Counted from the stretch's first letter, positions 37,265-49,085 are shown. The stretch is 64,000 bases of DNA from Escallonia rubra (GCA_033065855.1 JAVXUO010003132.1:186001-250000); one strand, 5' to 3'. The notes: a model not told the origin generated them from the sequence alone. Translations and numbers: made by a program.

Positions 37265-38440
37265 TATTCACAGATATCTCAATCCAATTGGGTCCCATCC
37301 TCCGTCAACAATCTAAATTCTCAAATTCTCAATGCACATTCAACAATCTCAATTCCCAATACGTCACATAGGGCGTCGGTATGGTGTCTGAAACCTCCGG
37401 ACACGTTCGAAGACATTGATTTATTTTTTAAATGCAGGACGCCGTGTCCATCACCCCTTGAAGAGGTGTCCACAAGTATAAAGCCAAAATGTGACATTTC
37501 GGTGTCGGTGTCTATCGGACGCGGTGTCTGTGACCTACCAACACCTCGACACCTCATCGATACATTCAGAAACGTGTTGGACACCTCTGGAAACGTGTCG
37601 GACACCTCCGGACACGTGTCCGACACCTACCGACACGTGTCCGACACCTACCGAACACGTCTAAAGTCATTGATTTATTTTTTAAATGACGAACACTGTG
37701 TCCGTCACACCTTGAAGATGTGTCGGACACCTCTTGAAGAGGTGTCCACAAGTATAAAGCCAAAATGTGACATTTTTGGGTGTCGGTGTCAATCGATGGG
37801 GTGTCCATGACCTACCGACACCTCGACACCTTATCGACACATCCGGACATGTGTCCGACACCTCTCAGCGGTGTTCGAAGACATTGATTTATTTTTTAAT
37901 TGCCGGACACCATGTCGGACACCCATGGAAGAGGTGCATGACACCCATTGAAGAGGTGTCCACAAGTATAAAGCTAAAAAAATATGTTGTTTCGGTGTCG
38001 GCGTCGATCGGACACGGTGTCCGTGTCTGTGCTACCTAACGGGGATCTCAATCCAATTGGGTCCCATCCTCCGTCAACAATCTCAATTCTCAAATGTTCA
38101 ATGCAATAAAAATTAATAAAAATCACACATTCAATCCAATTGGGTCCCATCCTCCGTCAACAATCTCAATATCTCAAATGCTCAATGCACAATTAACAAC
38201 CTAAAATCATCAATTAACAACCTAAAATCATCAATTAATAATCTCAATTACTTCAAATGCATAGCTAATAACCTAAAATCATCAATGAACAATCTAAAAT
38301 CATTGATCAATAATCACAATTCTCAAATGCACAATGAACAACCTAAAATTATCAAACAAATGATTAATGTTCAAATGGGAAAAAATTGTTCAAAATGCAC
38401 ATATCCGATGCGCTTGAATTATTTCAATTTGGAGTTCAAT
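37265..38440. repeat. GTGTCC-rich repeat block between direct copies
   Basis: Phrases built on GTGTCGGACACC recur from 37370 to 38040 in about three units of 210-280 bp, each with CATTGATTTATTTTTTAA (37410, 37671, 37881) and CCACAAGTATAAAGC (37469, 37747, 37957). Direct copies of TCAATCCAATTGGGTCCCA lie on both sides (near 37278, 38049 and 38133), suggesting a segmental duplication or an insertion. Positions 38140-38350 repeat CCTAAAATCATCAATTAA phrases. The GTGTCCGACAC motif is self-complementary. Confidence 0.82.
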
Positions 38441-38960
38441 TCGATTAGGGAAATTAATTTAGGGTTCAATTAGGGGGTTCAGTTACTTCAATTTAGGGTT
38501 CAATTAGGAGGTTCTATTAGTTCAATTTAGGGTTCGGTTAAATTAATGCATCCAATTTAGGGTTCAATTAGGAGGTTCAATTAGTTCAATTTAGGGTTCG
38601 ATTGGATTAGGGCATTCAATTTAGGGTTCAATTAGGTGTTCAATTAGTTTAATTTAGGGTTCGGTTCGATTAGGGCATTCAATTATGGTTCAATTAGTTC
38701 AATTTAGTGGTCGGTTGAATTGGGACATTCAATTAGGGGGTTCAATAAGTTCAATTTAAGGTTCGTTTGGATTATGGCATTCAATTTAGGGTTCAATTAG
38801 GGGTTCTATTAGTTCAATTTAGGGTTCGATTCGATTAAGGCATTCAATTTAGGGTTCAATTAGGAGGTTCAATTAGTTCAATTTAGGGTTTGATTGGATT
38901 AGGGCATTCAATTTAGGGTTAAATTAGGGGTTCAATTAGTTTAATTTAGGGTTTAGGGTT
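38440..38960. repeat. 63-65-bp tandem array with TTTAGGG cores
   Basis: The unit is about GCATTCAATTTAGGGTTCAA, TTAGGAGGTTC and AATTAGTTCAATTTAGGGTT followed by CGATTGGATTAGG. GCATTCAATT recurs at about 38611, 38674, 38777, 38840 and 38903. The array ends in TTTAGGGTTTAGGGTTAAG near 38945. Confidence 0.88.
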
Positions 38961-40160
38961 AAGCAGCCCCTTCGCAATTAACGAAATACCGCACATTTTT
39001 AACTCTATCCAATTAACGAACCTTTTTGAGCAGTTTACAACACTTAAACTTTTGAAAATAATTTCTTTTCCCTCTCCTCTAAAATTTAAGCTGGCTTTGC
39101 TGCGGTATTTCACTAATCCGGAAGGAGAATGCAGTGCGTCACTTATAAGTGGAGGGGAAAAATTATATTCAAGATAAAGTCGAGGGGCTCATTCTATACA
39201 AGAATTGCCTTGCACACAGTACAACCACACAACCCACATGCACAATTAGGGGTTCACTTGACTAGGTTCTCGGGTATCATGGTATCCTGAGTTTGTGGTA
39301 TCAATTCTAGAGATTTCGTTCGGTGGTAAAAACGTTTATAGTTTGTGGCTCTACGAAACTTGCATTCCTATTTGCAGCTGCTCGAATTGATACCACAATC
39401 TGGATCTAATTGTTCTAAGAGCTTTAGATGGCACGGGACCATAACGATATATCAAGCTGAAACCGTAGGGAATCTGAGCTTCATGAGTCACATAAGAGTC
39501 GCACATGAGGAGAGACCCAACACAGACAAAGAATGCACAACGAGGCGCCTTCTATGCCATTCACAAATAGTATGCACAAAAGGGCACAAAGGTTCTGAGG
39601 GACGAAATGCCAAACACTAGCAGGTTAGAGTCAAACCAAGACCATGAGAACCAGCTCCAATACTATGTCAACCCCAACTTTTTCTCTTGTGAATCGCTAC
39701 TTATTAATTTTCGTTGATTTAATTAGAAATTCAAGAGACATATACGAGTATAGGTACACATTACTTGCAAAGCGAAATCAAATACCAAACAACAATATAG
39801 ATTACAGATAAAACTAACATCTAGTGGTTGATAATCTATCAAAACCTAAACAAATCAGCACCCTTCAGAAACCCCTAATTGAGAATGCATACATTTATGG
39901 GTGTTCGGCGAAGGAGATGTGTGTGCTAAGTTCAGGTGCTCTAAAGAACCGATTGTTCGGCGAAGAAGCTGTCAGCCAAAGGTAGGGGTTCGGCGAAGGA
40001 GATGTTTAGCGTCGGGGTGAAGACGGGGTGCCATCGGCGGTTTGCCAGAGGTGGGTTGCCGTAAAGAAGTCGCCGGATTAAGAACGCCGGTGGTGGGAGA
40101 TTGTAATTAAGAGAGAGAGAGAGAAAAATGGGAGAAAGAAAAGAAAGAGATAAGACGTAG
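38961..40160. other. CACTA interior right side, no gene recognised
   Basis: No domain seen. Two copies of GGTTCGGCGAAG(A/G)AG-like phrases occur near 39905-40005, probably from the 5' leader of the lost transposase gene. The frame at 39345-39620 has no family resemblance. Confidence 0.5.
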
Positions 40161-40895
40161 ATTTAAGCCGGACTTTTAGCGACGGGAAAGCTCCGTCGGT
40201 AAAATCCCGTCGGTAAAAGTCATTTTTTACCGACGGAGTTTTTAGCGAAGGTAACATTCTGTCGCTTAAATATTTTTCAAAAATCATCGAAAATTATCAA
40301 ATTCTCTTAGATCCGTCTGTAAAAGTCCGTTGGAAAAACCTTTACCGACGGAGTTATCCGTCGGTAAAATCTTTTTTATGACGGATTTTTGTCGACGGTT
40401 GTTTCCGTCGCTGAAAGTTCTTTTAGCGACTCGTCGCTAAAAATCCGTCGCTAAATCCACTTTTTCTTATAGTGCATTGTAAAATTCAATCGACGAATTC
40501 CTTCTTTGATGCGTTCCGTTGAGAGTCTTTGAACGTTTTGCTCGTCTAATAGTCTGTTTGCATGAGTATGAGATTGTACATATTGCTTCATCAACTCAAT
40601 GCAAGTTAAGAGAACATAATCATTAATGTTAGTTATCATCAAAATCAAATATAATCCTAGGTTAAATAACCGTAGGGTTAACACCCTCCAACTCCCATGT
40701 CCTCTCCAAGTAACTTGGCATTCATGATCTACTGAACGACGTGGTCTCAACCTTTCCCTTTGATCACTTTGAAGCCATGTGTCACTGAGAATGCCATCTA
40801 GGCTAACGGTCGGCATGTTGAGCTCGCCTTACGCATTAGCACGGAGCACAACCGTTACTTTGCCTACCAAAATTTTGATGTTGCTCATGGGTTTC

Positions 40896-41200
40896 CACTA
40901 CAAGAAAATCCAATTTTAGTGACGGGCTTTTCCGTCGCTAAAGTGGATATTCCGTCGACAAAGACTTTTAGCAATGGACTATCCGTTGCTAAAAGTCCAT
41001 TGGTAAAAACTCCGTTGCTAAAAAATTAGTGATAGAATTTAGTAGTCCATCGGCAAAGATTCAATTTTTAGGGATGAAATTTTCCGTCGCTAAAAGTATT
41101 TTCTATATTTTGTCTTATTTTTTATTCCTCAAAAAAATTAAAAACTTTTAGCAACAAAAATTATGTCGCTAAAAGTCAAAAAAGACTATTTTTTATTTTT
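40896..41200 (+). mobile_element. Second CACTA end, truncated element
   Basis: CACTACAAGAAAATCCAA is a canonical CACTA terminus, followed by subterminal repeats TTTAGTGACGG, TTTCCGTCGCTAAA and TTTTAGCAA to about 41185. No matching right terminus (...TTCTTGTAGTG) was found downstream, so only one end is recognisable. It starts about 420 bp beyond the complete CACTA element. Confidence 0.75.
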
Positions 41201-42920
41201 GTGTTTTTTTATAAATTCAAACCAGTTTCAAACAATTAACCCTAACCGATCAATCATCAACAATTCAATTCTTTAAACTAAGATTCATCCTTTACCAAAT
41301 TTCAAGTGATACAAATAAAATTTAAAATTATATACACCACCAACTAACACTCAATACAACAAACTACATGTTCACTAAATATAATAGATCACATTGTACA
41401 ACTCCCAAAAATAAAATAACAAGTTTCCATTGAAACTAAAAAAAGTAAATAAGGATCTTGCTCGGAAGCCTGCTCAATGTCTATGTCCACAGTTGTTACT
41501 TGTTTCTCTTTCTCGATTAGAATCTGAAAAGGAGCATCAGTTCTACAAAGGAGCATCAGTTGTTACCCGACAACATCATAAATCGCACAATCATCAAAGA
41601 TTTTTATTAAGGAACCTAGAACATGACAAGTAACTAGTCCTCGTAGCAAGTGCTTGTAGAACCTAAGGAACTTGTTAATATGGCTCATGAGCCATACTAA
41701 CAAGTTGAAACATTACCAACTATGGTGCATTCAGTTAAGCACAAAGGTGCATTTAGTTAAGGAACTTGTTAATATGGCTCATGAGCCATACTAACAAGTT
41801 GAAACATTACAAACTACGGTGCATTCAGTTAAGCACAAAGGCAGATAGAATGGAAATCTATTTGTTTCATAAAATGGAAATTGTAGCCTTAAATTACATC
41901 ATATCATGGAAGTATTAAGTTTGATTTCATTTATGCAATACTTTGCAGCAAAACCCAAAATGTCAGGATCACAACCTGGAATTGCATCACTAAGTTAATA
42001 CACTAATAGTTGCATAATAGCATAACTTCGGTACATGACCAAACGTGAAAATGCAATCAAATAACAAGAACCCATACAATTATGCAGCTATAGTTACTTG
42101 ATCTTTCTTTTTTTGATGGGTTTATAGTCATAGCCTACAACCTTGCATCATGTCATGCTTAAGAAAATGCAATCAAAGAAGAAAGGATGGGTTCACGTAA
42201 AATGTACTTAAGACTAACTGGAATCACATGCGAGTTTGCAGGCTACTCTTCGGTGAGTTTAGATCAATCCCACGATGAGTGCATTCATGGCTTGCACGCA
42301 AAAACTATATGAAAGCAACATACATATTAAATGTTCTACATTTGATGGATTAAATAATGTATATCGCTTTTGTTAAAAAGATGATGGATCTATTTTTGGT
42401 TAAATCATAATAGGATTATATACCCATAGTGATAAGCAGCATACATATCATATGTGCAAACACATTAAATTTGGATTTCGCAATAGACGTGTGCACTGTT
42501 TGCAAGAGTCCCCAACTGATCGACTAAAAATGTACCGCACTAAAAACCTAAAGTTATATTTGAGCTTCACTTCATCACTGAAGACCTTGTAACTGCTGCA
42601 ATACAACCACTTTCGCCACATACTTGGAGCTCAAACATCATTTCCCAAAACAAATTTTTACAAGCAAAGCTCAATCCAAACATAGCATGTTTCAACACTA
42701 CAGCCCTAGCTTTAGAAGATCCAAATTCCAAGAAAACTAGTCTACCATTTGTACCAACTACAACCACAAAATTTAACAAGTAAATCCACTAACAACAGCA
42801 GGAGCAGCATAAAAACAATGAAGATGTTAAGCAGATCTAGCTCAAACATACTAATCTCGCAACGGTAAACGAAACCAGAAACATGAAAATAGAACCGGAT
42901 AACAAAAAAGGGATTGGAAA
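41201..42920. other. Intergenic, no gene apart from the listed repeats
   Basis: AT-rich sequence. Apart from the 94-bp duplication at 41.67 kb nothing could be assigned. The frame at 42567-42779 shows no family resemblance. Confidence 0.45.
41665..41852. repeat. 94-bp tandem duplication containing a long palindrome
   Basis: Units at 41665-41758 and 41759-41852 are nearly identical. Each holds a 34-nt near-perfect inverted repeat (41671-41704 and 41765-41798) centred on TGGCTCATGAGCCA, with arms CTTGTTA and TAACAAG. Single-stranded DNA or RNA here would fold into a strong hairpin. Confidence 0.93.
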
Positions 42921-42926
42921 CATTAC

Positions 42927-43026
42927 ATCAGAGGCGTTACTGATGAGCTCACGGAGGAAGATCTTTTTGTTGCTGTAAAAGGTGTTGATGACTAGGCTCA
43001 GCAGCTGGTTGATCTGCAATTTGAAC
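42927..43026 (-). pseudogene. HSP90 first-exon fragment
   Basis: The minus strand encodes [20 protein letters not shown] and RELISNASD, the highly conserved N-terminal segment of cytosolic HSP90 (start of the ATP-binding domain). The block ends in GAT|GTAATG, so a splice-donor-like site is kept, as if a genomic exon edge was copied. Compared with the family, EIFLREL has become KIFLREL. Neither the true start codon with the acidic leader nor any later HSP90 exon is seen within the flanking kilobases. It is best explained as a captured or transposed gene fragment. Confidence 0.8.
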
Positions 43027-43029
43027 CGG

Positions 43030-44917
43030 TCCGATTGAAACTTAATGGAGATTTAAGCTCTACTAAATTCCTCCATGAATGACTAACCTAAATCATCAAA
43101 ACTTAATGGAGATTTAAGCTCCAATCAATTCTCTAAATATAAACAGAGTAGTACTACAATTTCTCAAAATGGCTTAAATTAACTCTCTAAAGAGCATCTC
43201 ATGCGACTCCATCCTCGTTACCCTCATTCGGGTTCATCTAAGTGTTCACCTGAAAATATTTATAAAAAGGTTAGCTGGACCCAGTAAATACACATGCCAT
43301 ATCCCTAAAATAGGTTTGAGGATATCAAACATGCCATGGGTTTTTCTTTTCAAAATCAGGAATTCAATGTCACCAAAATAAAATATTACTTAACATATTT
43401 ACGGACATATATGCACTTGCACTAAAAGAATCTCAACTGGATTATAATCATCAAGAAAACTCATTAGCATTTGTTACCGTTATTCATAACTTGGTATACT
43501 GCGATCAGTGTATGGTCCCACTGACTAGGACCCAAAATCCCTCCTTTACTCGGAATAAACAATATTGTGGACTCAAGGGTGAATCACGATGCAACAGTAT
43601 TGTGCGCAAGGGTGAACAACAATTACTCACACAACAGTCCATGTCATTCTAACTCAAATTCTCATCAAACGATTTATCACGAAAACATATGCAATAAAAG
43701 TACTTCAAAAACCTTCATTTGATTAAACACATGTATACATTATATATTTGCAAATAGAGTATAAGGATGAACATGACAGGGGTACTTACCTCGCTCAACA
43801 ACTGGTCCTTCTACATGCTCAGAAGCCAGTTCTAACTCATGTCTATCGAATCCTAAATAACAAACCACGCAGATGTTACTTATTGTTGCTTGAGCATGCC
43901 TAGATGTTAAGTTCACTCAAGTGAGTGAAATCTCCAAAACACCTCTAGACCTGTGTAAAATTATGAATTTACCCCTGACGCCTAACGTACCATTACACAT
44001 CCAGAAATAACCTAAAAGAATCTTTCTAAACAACTAAGTGGGTTTTTCGAACAAGAATGACATTTCTGGGAGTTCTCCGTTCGGAACCCTAAAATGCTCC
44101 TTAAATTGAACGCTAATGTTCATGTTTCAAAAATATATCAAACAGTACCGGAATGCCACGAAATTTCAGACACTCTAGCGTCTTAGTACTTTTAGATCAC
44201 TGTAAAATTCTAGGCTAAAAATAATTTTGTTTGCTATACCAATAATTCAAAAAAACCTATTTTCAAAGTAAAATTATTTGATACCCTTCCCATGCCCAGA
44301 AAAATCCTAGAAAATTTTACATCCAAGGTTTCACAAAAATAAGGGAAGTTTTAGTTTTGTGCTTTGCCTAAATCTATTAAAAATGGCCTTTAAAAATAGT
44401 TTAGTAAACTATTATAATAGTAAAACGCTACGCGATATCCGATCGAGCGCTACTAGACTAACAACGCTAAAAATAGCAAACGACTTTAAAAATTTTCAAA
44501 AAACTTTACAAAACTACCTTATCTTAGCTATATAAGATTATTGTAAAAGCTTCATAATTTAATAACTTAATTTACTATTTTAAAATGTACCAAAATCCCT
44601 TGTTCGTATGAAATCATTTAGCATGCTTGCCGAACTCAGAAAAATCTAATAAAATTCCAGGTTGTAGGGCTTACAAAAATAAAATGAGTTACTCTTTTGG
44701 ACTTTGCACAAATAAATTTTTAGATATATCTTAAAAATTCAGAAAGAAACAGCTGTAATATGATATCTTTTAGCGACACTTCTAAGTTCAATGTTTGAAC
44801 TCTCAGCATTTTCCCTCTCTCTGCGCAGCCCTTCTTCCTCACCAACCCAGCAGTCCACTCCTTCCCCAAACACACACACACACACACTTCTCAACCCCAT
44901 TCACTCCCACACATTAA
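43030..44917. other. Intergenic, no gene recognised
   Basis: AT-rich. A direct repeat AACTTAATGGAGATTTAAGC occurs at about 43040 and 43100. The text from 43.2 to 44.7 kb looks like degraded retroelement flank, but no domain could be placed. A (CA)n run lies near 44870-44888. Confidence 0.45.
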
Positions 44918-45454
44918 GAATGCGTTTGACGCTCTTTTTTTCCTCTTTTTTTTCAATTTTGAAAATTGGAAAAAAAAAGTGTGTTTGGTAACCATTTTTT
45001 TTCCTTCTCCAATTTAAAAAACCAGTTTTTAAACTGAAGAGTAAAAACAAACTCAAAAAACTGTTTTTTTTTTTCACTTTTGGTTTTTTTTTTTAGACCA
45101 CCACCACCACCCTCCCACCTCCAGTCGCCGGCGATTGCCGCCAGACACTGTCGGCCGCCGGCAGTCACCTCTGGCCGCCGGCAGCCACCTCGGGCCGCCA
45201 GCGACCATCGCCGGCGACTGCCGGCAGCCACCTTCAGCCGCCGGCGACCACTGCCGGCCACCACCACCGTCGACCACCGCTACGCCCCACCACCGCCACC
45301 GCAAACCACCCAAAAAAAAGTCAAAATAAAAAGGGTTACCAAACACCAAAAAAAAAAAAGTTATCAAACATCCAATTGTTTTTGTAAAAAAAAATAAAAT
45401 TAAGCTGCTCTTTAAAAACTGAAAACCAAAAAAAAAGTTTTGTCAAACGAAGCC
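44918..45454. mobile_element. Tourist-like MITE (PIF/Harbinger type)
   Basis: A 537-bp element with inverted ends GAATGCGTTTGAC and (reversed) GGCTTCGTTTGAC, flanked by TAA (44915-44917 and 45455-45457), the PIF/Harbinger target preference. A- and T-rich subterminal arms surround a GC-rich core (45100-45300) of CCGGC/CCACC repeats, which creates spurious open frames on both strands. No transposase is present. Confidence 0.8.
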
Positions 45455-45695
45455 TAACGCACACATAAACCTATTTATAACATTATTACACTTATATACA
45501 TACACTAACACTCACTCAAACACCTATATACCCAGTGATTCTACAGCCACTGCCTCACGGCAGTGGTCTTCTTTCTCTTATTTAACACCCACACAACACA
45601 TTAAACACAAACACACACACACACATAATCACATTCAAAACCCACAAACTCATTGCCTTAACTTAGGCAACACAGGTTAAACTCTTAGCATTACT

Positions 45696-48600
45696 TAGAG
45701 GTGTCAAAAGGGCCGGGTGGCCCACGGGCTGGCCCGACCCGGCCCGTTTTTTGGCGCGGGCTGCCCCGGCCCTCCACGTGAACAGTGACGGCCCGCTACT
45801 TTAGGGCTCTGGACCAGGGCACGTATTTCCAACAAATTATCCAGGCCCGGCCTGGCCCTAAAAAGCTTGAGTCAGGCCCTAAAAAACGGGCTGGCCCGAA
45901 ATCGGCTCGTTGTTTAGGCCTGACCCGATTTTTAGGGCTGGCCCAAGTTCGGCCCGAATTTGGCCTGATTTCGGCCCTTTTCTAGCCCGTTTTTAGGCCC
46001 TTTTCTGGCCCTAAAGTGGGCTGGCCCCACGAATTTCAAATCAAATTTTCTCCCGCTTCCCCCCTCCCCCTCCAACAGCCATATTCCCCATTATTTCCTT
46101 AAATTCCACTTTTACCCCCTAACAACAATATAACGACTAGTTTGGGGGGTATTTTGGTCCAACTTAATTTTTTCAACTCTTTTAAGATTTTTTACACTCT
46201 TACCCTCACCAACAACTATAAACAGATAGTTTTAAGGGGCATTTTGGTCTTTTGTGAACTTTCAAAAATTTATAAATTCACACCATTTCTTTCTAATTTT
46301 TCACACCAATCTTCTTACTCTCTCTTATCTAAAAATTTTACATTTTTACAAGCTTTGCTACTATTTTCCTCTCCAAGTACTACTCTTGTTAATTACTACT
46401 CACTAATTAGTACTCTCGTTTACTAATTACTACTCTTCTTATATTCTAATTACTAACTACTTCTTTTATTCATTTGTTACTCTCTAATTCTTTTGTTTAC
46501 TAATTAGTAATTAGTGCATTCTTATTTATTAATTACTATTACCGTATTCTTTTTAATTACTAACTCTCTCCAATTTTGAGTTACTAATTACTCTTATTCG
46601 TTAGTTACTCTTTAATTCTTTTTAATTGTTATTTCTAATTAGTAATTAATGCTCTTATTCCTGCATTTAGTTTACTATTACTAGTTTTATTTTCCAATCT
46701 AGTAAAAGAGTTTGGCATCAAATATGGCTGCATTACTAAAGAAACTGAAGCGTGGATCATCATCATGAAAACATCATCATCATCATAAGCACCACCACCA
46801 GCATAAGCACCACCACCACGGTCATCACAAACATCAATCCAAGCACCACCACAACCATTCGTTCTTGGACGAATGAGTACAGGTTGTATGATAGATACCC
46901 AAGCCAATTGAGAGTTCAATCAAAACATTCCAGATCTTGAATGCACGCCTTCACAAGACCCCCCGCATTATAGTCAAGGATGCAGCTCGGTTGGTGAAGC
47001 TACTACTCCGTGGCATAATGTTAACCCGATGAGCGGTCGTGATGGAGAAGGGCCGAGCAATACTTCTGGTAGTCAGCCAAAAGTCCAAAAGGTGAAAAAA
47101 AGAAAGTCGAGTGTTGTAATCATTTTGATGAAATTACGGTGGACGGCGCCCGAAAAGCTTGATGTAAGTACTGTGCTAAATTATTTACAACTGGTTGTGG
47201 TAATGGACATCTTAACATGCATTACCCTATGTGTGCACCTCAAAGCGGCCACGTCGAACCTAGCCAAACGCAGTTATCTTTTGACAGTAATTTATTTGTT
47301 TATAATCAGCGAGAACAAAGAGACGGTCTCGCTGAATTTGTTATTCATGATGAACAAGCCTTTAGTTTTGCCAATAATTGTAAGCACTCTAGATATATGA
47401 ACACCTACATGCAACCTTTGTACAAAAAGGTTACACGAAATACCACTAGATCCGATGCACTCCGACAGTATTATGCTGCTAAAGCACGCTTGATTGATTA
47501 TATTCGACCATTTTGACAGTAAAGTTAGTCTTACGTCTGATATTTGGCAATCTCCCTTTACTTTTGTTAGTTATGCTTGTGTGACGGCCCATTGGATTGA
47601 TGTTGATTGGGTTATGAACAAAAGAATCATCGCATGCGAATTATTTCCTTTTTTGCATGATGCAAATAATGTAGCTAGTATTATAATTAATGCATGTACC
47701 ACATTTAAAATAAAGAATAAGATTATGAGTGTTAGTTTTGATAATGCTTCTAATAATAAAGTTGTTGTTGCAGCTTTAAAGGACACCCTTCAACCTATAC
47801 TTGATGGTGAATTATTTCATGTTCGTTGTGTTTGTCACATTATTAATTTAATTGTTCAAGATGGTTTAGCTGCTGCAGGAGATATTCTTCTCAAAATGAG
47901 GGGTATGACAGCGTATGTTAATAGTTCAGGTCCGAGAACACAACAATTTAAAACATTGTGTGTTCATTATAATATGTCTCGCATGAGACCACTTACAGAT
48001 GTGCCCCACATGTGGAACTCTACATACCATATGCTTTTACATATTCTGGCATATAAAGAAGTCTATACGCATTATCTACTAACCACATTCCCAGCTGGCT
48101 TGCCAACTCATGAGGAATAGCAGATGGCTACATACCTATATGAATTTTTGGAGGTATTTTACACGTCTACCAACTTATTGTCTAGTATGTACTATCCCAC
48201 ATCTCCTATCGCTATAATAGAAATCCTCAAGATGGCTAATATGTTAACAAAATGGAGATATATAGGACCCTTTCAACAAATAGTAGAAGAGATGGATAAA
48301 AAATTTAATAAATATTGAAAGAAATTGCCTGTTATTTTTGTTGTGGCTACTTGTTTAGATCCTAAGTTAAAGTTGCATGGCGTGAACGTGTCGATACAAG
48401 AGATTGCAAGACTAATGAACTACACACAAGAGGACACAACTACACTCACAACGAAAGTGAGTAAGAAATTCGAGGATCTGTTCAACCTCTATCATAGTTT
48501 CGCTGACGTGCGCGGGCAAGCTTCATCATCGACTGGTGAGATGTATTATGCACCGTACCCTAATGGCCTTGAACATCTAGTAGCAAGACAACTACCGGGT

Positions 48601-49047
48601 GAAGGTACTTCTAATACATCAGGTTCGTCTAGTTTTTCCCCTTTTAATGAGATTGGTTTATATTCCAATTCTAATCATTATGATAATTTATCAATGCAAG
48701 AACATGTTAATTTTAATTTGTTAAATTTTTTGAAACAAAATCAAAACATGTGTAGAACTTTATCCCAAATTGCACGGGATGTACTGCCGGTACAAGCCTC
48801 CACGGTTGCTTCAGAGTCGGCATTTTCAACGAGCGGGAGGGTTTTGGATGATAGGAGGAGTCATCTTAACCCCAAGTCGCTCGAGCTATGTATATGTTGG
48901 AAGGATTATCTTGATGCGAAATACCGCGAGCAAGATAAACTGATTTATGATATGAAGAACAGTGACTCGGACGTTGAAACACTTGTGGATGATTAGGTAA
49001 TTTCTTTTTATTTTTCGTTTCTCAAGTTTTTAGAAAAACAAATTTCA

Positions 49048-49085
<38 letters not shown>

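Larger units (their letters stand above)
33375..40474 (-). mobile_element. CACTA (En/Spm) DNA transposon, defective
   Basis: Terminal inverted repeats CACCACAAGAAAAAAGG (left) and CACTATAAGAAAAAGTGG (right end, reversed) are flanked by a perfect 3-bp duplication CAT (33372-33374 and 40475-40477). Subterminal regions (33.39-33.76 and 40.16-40.46 kb) carry many copies of TTTAGCGACGG in both orientations, the usual transposase-binding arrangement. On the minus strand it carries the C-terminal end of a TNP2-type transposase and a TNP1/Transposase_24-type protein. The TNP2 catalytic part is missing; arrays of short repeats fill 36.7-39.0 kb. It inserted into solo LTR copy 2, so it is the younger of the two. 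Confidence 0.92.
32292..40683 (-). mobile_element. Solo LTR, copia-like family, copy 2, split by a CACTA element
   Basis: Minus-strand LTR made of 40683-40475 (start, TGTTAACCC) and 33374-32292 (end, GGTTTCA). It is flanked by a perfect 5-bp duplication CCCTC (32287-32291 and 40684-40688). Without the CACTA insertion it would be about 1.29 kb. It matches copy 1 (16844-18328) in its start, in its CAGTCGACTG cluster, in the blocks near CCGAACCATTTAAATCTCC, and in the CACCCCCCTCT end. Copy 1 is in the opposite orientation. Confidence 0.88.

Noticed and set aside
36955-38955. True interstitial telomere block
   Set aside because: TTTAGGG words are scattered in longer degenerate units with no sustained head-to-tail run.
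40451-40816. 121-codon minus-strand open frame
   Set aside because: Runs from the CACTA terminus through the LTR start into flanking DNA; no domain and crosses two element boundaries.
44953-45397. Overlapping open frames around 45.1-45.4 kb
   Set aside because: GC-rich core of a MITE; repetitive CCGGC/CCACC sequence.
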